Shown in pieces: positions 16,282-24,028 of a DNA stretch of 64,000 nt. A program made the position numbers and the translations under genes. The notes under the pieces are model-generated. The model made no database searches. It was not told where the DNA came from and saw only the letters and a list, made by a program, of their open reading frames with translations. The stretch is from Chryseobacterium taklimakanense (GTDB lineage: Bacteria > Bacteroidota > Bacteroidia > Flavobacteriales > Weeksellaceae): NCBI RefSeq assembly GCF_900187185.1, contig NZ_LT906465.1, positions 1,860,001 through 1,924,000 on the forward strand, in the 5' to 3' direction. The first letter of the stretch is position 1, and every line of letters begins with the position of its first letter.

Positions 16282-17889
16282 TTACATCGCTCTTCTGTGA
16301 TTAATGCTAATGTGAGAATGCTGGTCTGAAGCGTAATCGTTATAATTGGTTCTAAAACCTATAAGTTCAACATGGATATCTTCTTCTTTTGATCTTATAT
16401 TGGCAAAATCCTGAATCATTTCCAGAACATCGGTGGTGATATAGGAAGTTCCTTTGGCATCGATAATTACTTTTGAATTCGGCTGAATATTTTTCAACGT
16501 TTTTTTTATAGCAGCTTTATTCAGGAAGGATACTTCTTCAGCTAATTTTACTGTTACAGAATCTGCACCTTCAAGTTCTTCTTTGCTGAAATAATACGCA
16601 CGTTTCATATTTCCCTGCAGAATATAGAAAATAGCGATGGCCAAACCAATTCCAACTCCTGTTAACAAATCTGTGAAAACTACCGCTAAAATTGTTGCCA
16701 AGAAGGGAACGTACTGAAACTTCCCTTTTGCCAGGAAATTTTTTATTTTTTCCGGACTTGCCAGTTTATAACCTACCAACAGAAGCACTGCTGCCAAAGT
16801 CGCCAATGGAATTTTGTTCAAAATCACCGGAATTGCCAGTACACAAACTAACAGAAGAACACCATGGATAATGGTGGAAGCTTTTGAAGTTGCACCGGCA
16901 TTAGCGTTTGCGGAACTCCTTACTACAACTGAAGTAATTGGAAGTCCACCAATTAAAGAACTTACGATATTTCCAATTCCCTGGGCACGAAGTTCATTAT
17001 TCGTGTCGGTAATTCTGCGTTGAGAATCCAGTCGGTCCGAAGCTTCGATACATAATAAAGTCTCAATTGAAGCAACAATGGCGATCGTTCCACCAATAAT
17101 CCAAACTTTTGGATTCATAAATCCCGAAAAATCGGGCATGGTAATTAATGCTTTAAATTCTTCAGCAGTTTGCGGAGCCGGAAGCGTAACCAAATGTTCC
17201 GGCATAATTGCCAAAGAACTTCCTGTCATTTTAAAAATTTCGTTGGACAGAATTCCTACTGCTACAGCAACCAAAGCTCCCGGCAAAAGTTTTATTTTTT
17301 TAAGGGCAGGAACTTTGTCCCATGCAATTAAAATTGCCAGAGAAATCGCTGTCACTACAATAGCTCCCGGATGAAGCGACGCTATAACATTGGAAACGTA
17401 CTGTAAGATTGTTGAGGAATTGTAGCCGTTTTCGAAAACCCTTTCGCTACTGAAAGAATCAGCATCATAACCCAAAGCGTGAGGAATTTGCTTAATAATA
17501 ATAATTAAACCGATTCCGGCCAACATTCCTTCAATTACAGAGTTCGGGAAATAATTGGAAATACTTCCGGCTCTTAGAAATCCCAAAATCAGCTGTAATA
17601 CTCCGGCGATTAATCCTGCACAAAGAAACAGTTCGAATGCGCCCAATTCGGTAATTCCCGATAAAACAATAGCAGCTAAACCTGCAGCCGGACCTGAAAC
17701 AGAAATATTAGAGTTGGAGAAAAATCCGATCACAATTCCTCCAATAATCCCTGCGATAATTCCGGATAGCGGCGGTGCTCCGGAAGCTAAGGCAATTCCT
17801 AAACACAGTGGAAGTGCAACTAAGAAGACAACAACTCCCGATGGGAGATTTTCTTTTATTCCGCCGAATAAACTTTTTGCTTTTTTCAT
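16282..17889 (-). CDS. SulP-family anion permease (probable bicarbonate or sulfate transporter)
   Basis: A membrane protein of about 535 aa with the SulP fold: N-terminal GGIKENLPSGVVVFLVALPLCLGIALASGAPP region, many hydrophobic segments to about residue 440, and a cytoplasmic STAS domain at the C-terminus (about 450-530; SKVIIDAKGTSYITTDVLEM). Placement between two beta carbonic anhydrases argues for bicarbonate (BicA-like) rather than sulfate, but that is inference. The start was set at the ATG at 17889. An ATG 27 nt upstream would add MHHKTLCLK, which is not typical of the family. A near-consensus -7 sequence (CAACTTTGC) occurs about 60 nt upstream. Confidence 0.9.
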   Translation of the reverse strand: MKKAKSLFGGIKENLPSGVVVFLVALPLCLGIALASGAPPLSGIIAGIIGGIVIGFFSNSNISVSGPAAGLAAIVLSGITELGAFELFLCAGLIAGVLQLILGFLRAGSISNYFPNSVIEGMLAGIGLIIIIKQIPHALGYDADSFSSERVFENGYNSSTILQYVSNVIASLHPGAIVVTAISLAILIAWDKVPALKKIKLLPGALVAVAVGILSNEIFKMTGSSLAIMPEHLVTLPAPQTAEEFKALITMPDFSGFMNPKVWIIGGTIAIVASIETLLCIEASDRLDSQRRITDTNNELRAQGIGNIVSSLIGGLPITSVVVRSSANANAGATSKASTIIHGVLLLVCVLAIPVILNKIPLATLAAVLLLVGYKLASPEKIKNFLAKGKFQYVPFLATILAVVFTDLLTGVGIGLAIAIFYILQGNMKRAYYFSKEELEGADSVTVKLAEEVSFLNKAAIKKTLKNIQPNSKVIIDAKGTSYITTDVLEMIQDFANIRSKEEDIHVELIGFRTNYNDYASDQHSHISINHRRAM

Positions 17890-18034
17890 TTTTAAACATA
17901 GAGTTTTATGATGCAAACACTTGATTTGTAGTTTTTAAAGCATTTGCAAAGTTGAATTTAAACTGATAAACAAGTTGAGATATTGACTTCTTCGATTTGA
18001 AAAAGACATAATTATCCCTGCTGAAATTTAACAG

Positions 18035-18334
18035 TTAAGCTTCTGGAGGCGGAGAAAATATCAGAAGATAAGGCGAAATATGACTGGAATCGTCAGTTAA
18101 AACGAACGCCTTTTGATCGGAAGTAGTTTCAAAGAATTTGATGAAATCGTGGACGTTCATTGTCTTCGGAATTGTTTTTTCGTAAACAATTGAAACCGAT
18201 GAAGAATGTGTTTCTTCCTCAGAAAGTACAACATTAGTCTGCGGAATTTCAAAATCGAAAACTGTAGCAATACTTGGTAAAGCCATAAAGTTGACGAATA
18301 TCAACAAAACCAATATGCTCCAAAATTTCTTCAA
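18035..18334 (-). CDS. Small exported protein of unknown function (TTG start)
   Basis: A 99-aa protein whose start is a TTG at 18334, giving MKKFWSILVLLIFVNFMALPS, a standard signal peptide. An in-frame ATG at 18385 exists but lies upstream of a perfect -7 box at 18356-18364, so it cannot be on the mRNA. The mature part has IPKTMNVHDFIKFFETTSDQ and ends in SPPPEA. No family was recognised. It sits between the SulP permease and the second carbonic anhydrase on the same strand and may belong to the inorganic-carbon group. Confidence 0.6.
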   Translation of the reverse strand: MKKFWSILVLLIFVNFMALPSIATVFDFEIPQTNVVLSEEETHSSSVSIVYEKTIPKTMNVHDFIKFFETTSDQKAFVLTDDSSHISPYLLIFSPPPEA

Positions 18335-18355
18335 AAAAATTTTTCTTTTGAGGGT

Positions 18356-18364
18356 GCAAATATA
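18356..18364 (-). promoter_or_regulatory. -7 box of the small exported protein gene
   Basis: Minus-strand TATATTTGC, a perfect TAnnTTTGC. It lies 21 nt upstream of the TTG codon and decides that start. A TTG lies upstream at a -33-like distance. Confidence 0.6.
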
Positions 18365-18442
18365 ACAAGAATTTCTAAAAAACAAGTTTAATTATAGATT
18401 TTATCTAAACTTTAACAAAAATTTAATATTGCAAATCTATAA

Positions 18443-19123
18443 TTAGTGAACGTTTTTATTGTTGGTTCTGCTCATCACCCATTCAGAATTAGTAAGGTCG
18501 TACACTTTCTGGATGTCCTTCAGGACTTCTTCGAAATCGATATTAAGATCGAGCAACTCCCCGGTTTTCATATCGAAAACCCAACCGTGAACGATAGGAT
18601 AATCATCTACTATATAACGTTCCTGAACGCTGGCCATTTTGATGATATTGATGCACTGTTCCTGCACATTCAGTTCTACAAGGCGGTTGTATCGCTGCTG
18701 CTCGTCTTCGATCGCATCCAGTTCTTTCTGATGAATCCTGTAAACATCACGAATCAGCCGAAGCCATGGATTGAGAAGCCCGAGGTCATCAGGAGTCATT
18801 GCTGCTTTCACACCGCCGCAGCCGTAATGCCCGCAAACGATGATGTGCTTTACTTTCAGGTGGCGAACAGCATATTCAATCACCGCGGTGGAGTTCATAT
18901 CGAGTGTATTCACCACGTTGGCGATATTTCTGTGTACGAAAACTTCACCGGGCTTCAGGCCCATAAGTTCTTCGGCGGTAGCCCGTGAATCAGAGCATCC
19001 GATGTACAGATACTCCGGCTTCTGGCCTTCTGCAAGTTTATTGAAAAAATCAGCGTCTTCGCCCAATTTTTCAGCGATCCATTTTTTATTGTTTTCGAAG
19101 ATGGTTTCGTAGGTTTTGCTCAT
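18443..19123 (-). CDS. Beta-class carbonic anhydrase (second copy)
   Basis: A 226-aa beta carbonic anhydrase. Zinc and catalytic residues are Cys43, Asp45 and Arg47 (GCSDSRATAEE), and His99 and Cys102 (VCGHYGCGG). It differs clearly from the first copy and resembles the Can type found in proteobacteria (VFVHRNIANVV, WVFDMKTGELLDL). It is cytoplasmic, with no signal peptide. It heads the group carbonic anhydrase - small exported protein - SulP - carbonic anhydrase, though the second gene has its own promoter. A GTGGTTTA-type repeat array lies just before its start. Confidence 0.94.
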   Translation of the reverse strand: MSKTYETIFENNKKWIAEKLGEDADFFNKLAEGQKPEYLYIGCSDSRATAEELMGLKPGEVFVHRNIANVVNTLDMNSTAVIEYAVRHLKVKHIIVCGHYGCGGVKAAMTPDDLGLLNPWLRLIRDVYRIHQKELDAIEDEQQRYNRLVELNVQEQCINIIKMASVQERYIVDDYPIVHGWVFDMKTGELLDLNIDFEEVLKDIQKVYDLTNSEWVMSRTNNKNVH

Positions 19124-19130
19124 TGGATAA

Positions 19131-19215
19131 CTTAGTGGTTTAGTGGTTTAGTGATAAGTGGTTTAGTGGTTTAGTGTTTAGTGGTTTAGTAATTTAGTGG
19201 TTTGGTGGTTTAATA
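19131..19215 (-). repeat. ACTAAACC-type tandem microrepeat before a carbonic anhydrase start
   Basis: About ten imperfect 7-9 bp units (plus strand GTGGTTTA / GTGTTTA; mRNA sense ACTAAACC). The array begins 7 nt upstream of the carbonic anhydrase ATG. It is essentially free of G in mRNA sense. No spacers, so not CRISPR. Confidence 0.75.
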
Positions 19216-19285
19216 TTGCCTCGCCAGTGATTTATAACTGTAATGCGTCATTTCTAATTTATCAATCATCAATCAATAATCATCA

Positions 19286-19840
19286 TTATACCTTATTATT
19301 AATATACCCTTCGGTGGCGTTTTCTTTGGCGATGATTTGTGCAGGATTTCCCATCGCTATAGAATTTCCGGGGACATCGAAATTTACGTAGGCATTTGGA
19401 GCAATCAGCACATTGTTGCCAATGCGTATTTTGCCGACAACAACCGCGTTTGGTCCGATCCAGACCTCATTGCCGATTTCGGGAACGCCTTCGTTTTTTC
19501 CGCGGTTGGCCTGGCCAATTGTTACGCCTTGTGCAATATTGCAGTTTTTTCCGATTTTCGCTTTCGGGTTGATTACCAGGTGACCCCAGTGGCCAAGATA
19601 CAGTCCTTCCCCGATTTCTGTTTCGGGATAAATCTGAAATCCATATTTGATCTGATGATGGCGGAGTATCATTCGCCAAAACATCCCTTTAAAAGATTTC
19701 CTGGGATACTGCTGGCTTTTCCTCAGCAGGTAGGTGAAGTGCAGGTTCGGATTGGCGCATTTGGCCCAAATTTCTGTGGTAGACAGCCATTTGCCGCTTT
19801 CTCTGAAGAAGTCTTTCTGTATGATGCTTTTGCCGGACAT
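19286..19840 (-). CDS. Serine acetyltransferase-like left-handed beta-helix acetyltransferase
   Basis: A 184-aa acyltransferase with an alpha-helical N-terminus (about 1-70) and hexapeptide repeats from about 72 on (IYPETEIGEGLYLGHWGHLV, AKIGKNCNIAQGVTIG, GNEVWIGPNAVVVGKIRIG, NNVLIAPNAYVNFDVPGNS). The His in GHWGH is placed as in CysE-type enzymes. Such proteins in polysaccharide loci acetylate sugars. It is the last gene of the leftward polysaccharide cluster, after a GT4 gene, but it also has its own promoter 4 nt before the ATG. Acceptor unknown. Confidence 0.85.
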   Translation of the reverse strand: MSGKSIIQKDFFRESGKWLSTTEIWAKCANPNLHFTYLLRKSQQYPRKSFKGMFWRMILRHHQIKYGFQIYPETEIGEGLYLGHWGHLVINPKAKIGKNCNIAQGVTIGQANRGKNEGVPEIGNEVWIGPNAVVVGKIRIGNNVLIAPNAYVNFDVPGNSIAMGNPAQIIAKENATEGYINNKV

Positions 19841-19844
19841 TTAG

Positions 19845-19853
19845 ACAAAGATA
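19845..19853 (-). promoter_or_regulatory. -7 box of the CysE-like acetyltransferase gene
   Basis: Minus-strand TATCTTTGT (TAnnTTTG), 4 nt before the ATG at 19840. It gives the last gene of the cluster an independent, nearly leaderless transcript. Confidence 0.55.
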
Positions 19854-19865
19854 AAATTTATCTCC

Positions 19866-19894
19866 CGCAGATTGCACAGATTTTACGCAGATTT
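19866..19894 (-). repeat. Degenerate ATCTGCG microrepeat
   Basis: Three imperfect copies of CGCAGATT (plus strand) lie between the GT4 stop at 19915 and the promoter of the acetyltransferase. They are similar in style to the other microrepeats in this window, but lie upstream of a promoter rather than directly before a start codon. Confidence 0.5.
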
Positions 19895-19914
19895 TTTTCG
19901 CTGGTTTTATAACC

Positions 19915-21129
19915 TTAGAGTTTGTCGATGATTTCAATTATTTTATTGACTGAATTTTGCAGGTTGAACGGCATTTGGTAATCTATAAGTGCGGCCCGAT
20001 ATTTTGAAAAATTTTCAGGGTGTTTAAGCGCCTGCTTCATGCCTTCATAAATGCCTTCTTCGGAATTATCAACAATAAGTCCCAGCTTTCCGTCTTCCAG
20101 CATTTCGCGCACTCCGGAAACATCCGTGGCAATGATGTTCTTTTTCAGGGTAATGGCTTCAAACAAAACCGTGGGGAAACCTTCGTAACGCGAACTCAAG
20201 ACATAGAAATCAGCATTTTTAAAATGAGGATAAGGATTGTCGGTAAAGCCGGTCATTTCAGCCGTTTCTTCTACGTGAAGTTCTTTTCTTAGATTTTTAA
20301 TATTTTCAAAATCATAACCGTCGCCCACAATTTTGATTCTGTGGCTGAACCCTTCATCCAAAAGTTTCTTGTGAACTTTGAGCAGCCGGTCGAAGCCTTT
20401 TTGCGGAAAAACCGTTCCCACCGAAACGAAGACTGGTTGCTGGTTGCTGGTTTCTGGTTGTTGGTCTTGGCTCCTGACTCTTGGTTCTTGGCTCTTTCTA
20501 AGAATTTCCTCCGTATCCAAAGGGTTGTAAACTCGGACTATACGGCTTTTTTCGTCCTCAGTCCTGGCGAGTGATTCAAAATCTTTCTGAATGTGTTCGG
20601 AAATGACCAAAATTTTATCAAAACCGAAGAACTTGCGGATTTCATCATCGGTATAATTGTGGAAATGGGTTTTGCGGAGATCATTGTGAATCCAGACGAT
20701 TTTTTTGGAAGATTTCAGCGGCGAATTCAAAATCTCATCCCTGAAGCCGTGGATGGCGGCAAACTCAACATCATATTTTTTATTACTTAAAATTTTAGAA
20801 TACAACAATTTCGGAAACTTCTTCAAAAGACTCTGATAAATTACTCGAAACGCCTTTTTTGGAATGTCCTGCGGACGGTTGGTGGTAATCATTACGCCTT
20901 TGTTGAGGTAAAGAACGTTGATCCAGGACGGAACTTCCGGCAGGTATTTTCCGCTGTAAAGATTCAGCAATAGGTCTATTTCATATTTATGGGGCGGCAG
21001 GTTTTTCAGAAAGGTCACCAGCACTTTTTCTGCGCCGCCATGACGCAGGGAACCGATACGGATGAGGATTTTCTTTTTTTTCCTGATCCTATCAGAATCT
21101 TTTTCATACTGTTTTAATGCTTTATCCAT
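19915..21129 (-). CDS. GT4-family glycosyltransferase with an in-frame repeat insertion
   Basis: A 404-aa GT-B glycosyltransferase (glycos_transf_1 type). The N-terminal Rossmann domain starts ILIRIGSLRHGGAEKVLVTFL. The C-terminal nucleotide-sugar domain holds VFVSVGTVFPQKGFDRLLKV and the GT4 signature SSRYEGFPTVLFEAI with the E-x7-E pattern. Between the domains (about residues 212-232) is a low-complexity stretch rich in Gln, Pro, Ser and Arg, encoded by a microrepeat. The start is the ATG at 21129. The same 11-bp unit repeats across the start codon, and upstream ATGs in the repeat run into early stops. It works in polysaccharide assembly; sugar unknown. Confidence 0.88.
   Translation of the reverse strand: MDKALKQYEKDSDRIRKKKKILIRIGSLRHGGAEKVLVTFLKNLPPHKYEIDLLLNLYSGKYLPEVPSWINVLYLNKGVMITTNRPQDIPKKAFRVIYQSLLKKFPKLLYSKILSNKKYDVEFAAIHGFRDEILNSPLKSSKKIVWIHNDLRKTHFHNYTDDEIRKFFGFDKILVISEHIQKDFESLARTEDEKSRIVRVYNPLDTEEILRKSQEPRVRSQDQQPETSNQQPVFVSVGTVFPQKGFDRLLKVHKKLLDEGFSHRIKIVGDGYDFENIKNLRKELHVEETAEMTGFTDNPYPHFKNADFYVLSSRYEGFPTVLFEAITLKKNIIATDVSGVREMLEDGKLGLIVDNSEEGIYEGMKQALKHPENFSKYRAALIDYQMPFNLQNSVNKIIEIIDKL
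20433..20494 (-). repeat. In-frame microrepeat inside the GT4 gene
   Basis: Imperfect copies of CTGGTTG(C) and CTTGGTTCTTGGCT on the plus strand (mRNA sense CAACCAG and AGCCAAGAACC types), about 62 bp. It encodes a low-complexity linker of about 20 residues exactly between the two GT-B domains. Confidence 0.6.
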
Positions 21130-21161
21130 GCTTTATCCATGCTTTATCCATGCTTCATCTA
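21118..21161 (-). repeat. 11-bp tandem repeat overlapping a start codon
   Basis: Three exact copies of TGCTTTATCCA (21118-21150) and a degenerate fourth. In mRNA sense each unit supplies ATGGATAAAGC, so there are several ATGs in three frames; only the last one (21129) opens the GT4 gene. Further imperfect ACCCTTTATGT units continue to about 21200. Confidence 0.85.
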
Positions 21162-21191
21162 TACACTATGTACCCTTTATGTACTCTTTAT

Positions 21192-21770
21192 CTACCCTTT
21201 ATCTTTTGGCAGTCGTACAGGTTTGTAGGTGTGCGGCAGATTTTTTTTGATGTATGCATCGAGCTGCGGACGGTTTTTTTCGAGTTCGCGGGGATACATT
21301 ACGTTGTTTCTAAGTGCTTTATCGCCGTATTCATCAATGGTACAGATGAATTTTGCGGGGACTCCGGCGTAAACGGAATTTGCAGGCATGGAGGAGCTTA
21401 AGACAGAACCTGCGCCCAGAATACAGTTGTCGCCAATTTCCACACCGGGAAGGATCGTGCAGTTGTTGCCGATGAAACAGTTTTTTCCGATTTTAATCCT
21501 GCCGAAATTTCTCGCATCAGCATATTTTTCCATCGAGCGGATTACGTACATCGCGCCGTCATGATTGATGAACGTGCAGTTTGCCGTAATTTTCGTGCGG
21601 TCTCCAATTTCAATCAGATAAGGTTCCGAACCGAATTTGGGTGCTTCGATGAAAATCACGCCCTGTCCAACTTTCAAACCGCGCGCTTTGCAAACCTCGA
21701 TGTAGGCTTTATCATAAAAGTTTCGACAGAGTGTGTGCAGTTTCAGAAAAAGCCGGTAAAGGAAATTCAT
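21192..21770 (-). CDS. Left-handed beta-helix acyltransferase (WcaF/maltose O-acetyltransferase type)
   Basis: A 192-aa protein with hexapeptide repeats: LIEIGDRTKITANCTFINHDGA (about 52-73) and RIKIGKNCFIGNNCTILPGVEIGDNCILGAGSVLSSSMPANSVYAGVPAKFI (about 90-141). The INHDGA histidine matches the catalytic position of this family. The likely role is O-acetylation of a sugar in the surface polysaccharide. It starts 3 nt after the upstream GT4 stop and precedes another GT4 gene, so it is part of one transcript. Confidence 0.85.
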   Translation of the reverse strand: MNFLYRLFLKLHTLCRNFYDKAYIEVCKARGLKVGQGVIFIEAPKFGSEPYLIEIGDRTKITANCTFINHDGAMYVIRSMEKYADARNFGRIKIGKNCFIGNNCTILPGVEIGDNCILGAGSVLSSSMPANSVYAGVPAKFICTIDEYGDKALRNNVMYPRELEKNRPQLDAYIKKNLPHTYKPVRLPKDKG

Positions 21771-21773
21771 CGG

Positions 21774-22937
21774 TTACTTTTTTGCTAATTTAAGGATGAT
21801 TTCTTCAACCGCATCAAAAATTTTCTGATTGTCAAACTGTTTTTCCGAGTCTTTAAGATTTTCCTGAATTTCGGCCACCAGATTTTTATCGGTGAGAAAG
21901 GTTTTCATCGCTGCCTCGATTTCATCCGTGGAATAACGGATGAGGTACCCATTGCGTTTATGATCAATCATTTCCGGAATTCCGCCGACATCAGTTGCGA
22001 TAATGGGTTTCTGAAGAATTAATGTATCCGCGATAATTAACGGCCATCCCTCAGATTCTGAAGGCATGATGAAGAAATCGGCATTTTTAACGTATGGATA
22101 AGGATTCAGCAGCAAACCTAACATTTTAAAGGAATCCTGTACACCTAAACGTTGAGCCATTTGTTCCAGATTTTGATTTTCCTCGCCGTCGCCAATGACG
22201 AATATTTTGTGCGGAAAACCTTTGGCCAGTAACTTTGCATGAGCTTCCATTAATTTATGATGGCCTTTTCTGGAATGAAGTCTGCCAACCGTTACAAAAA
22301 CGGGATGTTCAGTTTCAAAATCGGGCATAAATTCTGCGGCCTTCTGCTTGAGTTCTTCGATGGGAATGGCATTTAGAATGACCTGATTTTCCTGCAGCGC
22401 AATATGAGGATAAGTTTCCAGCAGGATATCCTTGGTTTGCTGTGACCCGAAAATAAAATAATCGAACTGCGGTATCTGTTTCAAGATCAAAGGAACTGCA
22501 GGCTGAAGTTTGGGAAAAGTAATATCCGAATGAAACCATCCGATTTTTTTAGAATTTTTATTGGAGGAATTCAGGACGTCGCTGAACATGGTGTAGCCTG
22601 TGGCGATTTCCACATCAGCGTCGTTGTGCAGGATGAAATTGTCGGCCAGCCACGGAAATTTCCGGAAAAGCAGCAGTTTGAAGCCTCTCGCGATGAAGGC
22701 AGCTTTGTTCAGGAGTTTGTTTTTCGGGAAGTCCTCTTTTCCTCCGGCCAAGATTTTTACCGGAATATTTTCGGGGATTTCATTGCGAAGTTCGCCCTGG
22801 AAAAGGTTCAGCGCCAGATGAAGATCGAATTTATCTTTGTCCAGGTTATTCAGCATCGAGAGCAGCACTTTCTCTACGCCGCCCATTTCCATGGAGCGGT
22901 GGCGGAAGAGGACATTTATTTTTTTTGTGTTTGTCAT
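21774..22937 (-). CDS. GT4-family glycosyltransferase
   Basis: A 387-aa GT-B glycosyltransferase. The N-terminal domain begins INVLFRHRSMEMGGVEKVLL. The C-terminal domain shows VFVTVGRLHSRKGHHKLMEA and the signature PSESEGWPLIIADTLILQ, then ATDVGGIPEMI. It overlaps the upstream acyltransferase-3 gene by 4 bp, a sign of translational coupling. The MGGVEKVL start and overall pattern are related to the neighbouring GT4 at 19915-21129, so the two may be old duplicates. Linkage unknown. Confidence 0.88.
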   Translation of the reverse strand: MTNTKKINVLFRHRSMEMGGVEKVLLSMLNNLDKDKFDLHLALNLFQGELRNEIPENIPVKILAGGKEDFPKNKLLNKAAFIARGFKLLLFRKFPWLADNFILHNDADVEIATGYTMFSDVLNSSNKNSKKIGWFHSDITFPKLQPAVPLILKQIPQFDYFIFGSQQTKDILLETYPHIALQENQVILNAIPIEELKQKAAEFMPDFETEHPVFVTVGRLHSRKGHHKLMEAHAKLLAKGFPHKIFVIGDGEENQNLEQMAQRLGVQDSFKMLGLLLNPYPYVKNADFFIMPSESEGWPLIIADTLILQKPIIATDVGGIPEMIDHKRNGYLIRYSTDEIEAAMKTFLTDKNLVAEIQENLKDSEKQFDNQKIFDAVEEIILKLAKK

Positions 22938-24028
22938 GCTTCTACAGCTTTCACAGCGGGTTTCCCAAACTTTTTCCGGATATAATGGTTCAGCGGTTCT
23001 TCAAGATATATGAACAGAATCACGGAGAGAATATTCAGCAGAATGAAAATCACCAGCTTATTGTCGGAAATATAATCATTAATAAAAACAGGCACAAAAC
23101 CTTTGTGAATCAGGTAAAAAATATAAGAACTCTTGCCGAGCAAGACCATGATCCGGCCGCCGAGAATTTTGCTGATCATACTTTTTTCTTTAATCAAACC
23201 CAAAAGCAGCGGCGCGATGCCCAACACCGAAAGAAAAATCATTTCCACAGCGCGGCCTATTTCTGTTTTAAAATCAATAAACCCGGAAGCCCAATGTTTT
23301 CCTACAAGATAGAACGCCAAAACAGCGATGCCGAAAACTGTTGCAGTGGGAAATTTGAATGCGGTGAATTTTTTCTTTAACAGAAGCCAGCCCAGACCGA
23401 TGCCGGCGAAAAATTCAAAAATATAGGTATAAACGGCAGGCTGCAAAAAGCCCCAGATATTTTGCGGAACAGCCGTCATATTTTTCAGTAAAAGTCCTGA
23501 AATCAGGATTAAAAAAGGCAGTGCAAAAAGCCACCACGATTTCTTGCGGATTAGGATAAAGTAAAATGGCGCGGTGAGATAGAACATTTCTTCCAGCGTG
23601 AGCGTCCATCCCTGCGGAATTCCGCCAAGATGAAATTTCGAGAACAACGCTTTTGTCATCGTGAAACTTACAATGGCTTCCACCGTCTTTTCCATGTTCC
23701 AGGTTCCGTTCTGGAAATACCATACCAAGAAAACCGCTGCCGTGATCAGGAAATACATCGGATAAATTCTCGCGATGCGGTTTACCATATATTTCCGGAA
23801 GTGAATCGGATGGTCGTTGAAGTAGCGGTAGGTAATGAGGAAACCGCTCAGCACAAAAAACATATCCACGCCGATATGAAATTCCCAGACAATCTGCTTG
23901 ATCCACAGCGGATATTTTGGATTGGCAAACGGCATGAAATGGTACACGAAAATCATCCACGCCGCGATGGCACGAAATCCCGTGAGTGCCGGGAAAAATT
24001 TTTTGAGTTCAGCTGTGTTATCCGACAT
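22934..24028 (-). CDS. Acyltransferase family 3 (OafA/YrhL-like) membrane protein
   Basis: A 364-aa membrane acyltransferase with about ten hydrophobic segments. Family motifs at the N-terminus are LTGFRAIAAWMIFVYHF, with the conserved histidine in YHF, and HIGVDMFFVLSGFLITYRYF. EEMFYLTAPFYFI appears in the middle. Such proteins transfer acetyl or other acyl groups to sugars on the periplasmic side of the inner membrane. It overlaps the genes on both sides (11 bp upstream, 4 bp downstream) in the polysaccharide operon. Confidence 0.9.
   Translation of the reverse strand: MSDNTAELKKFFPALTGFRAIAAWMIFVYHFMPFANPKYPLWIKQIVWEFHIGVDMFFVLSGFLITYRYFNDHPIHFRKYMVNRIARIYPMYFLITAAVFLVWYFQNGTWNMEKTVEAIVSFTMTKALFSKFHLGGIPQGWTLTLEEMFYLTAPFYFILIRKKSWWLFALPFLILISGLLLKNMTAVPQNIWGFLQPAVYTYIFEFFAGIGLGWLLLKKKFTAFKFPTATVFGIAVLAFYLVGKHWASGFIDFKTEIGRAVEMIFLSVLGIAPLLLGLIKEKSMISKILGGRIMVLLGKSSYIFYLIHKGFVPVFINDYISDNKLVIFILLNILSVILFIYLEEPLNHYIRKKFGKPAVKAVEA

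Noticed and set aside
19131-19215. CRISPR-like array
   Set aside because: Units are 7-9 bp, imperfect and have no spacers; no cas genes are near.
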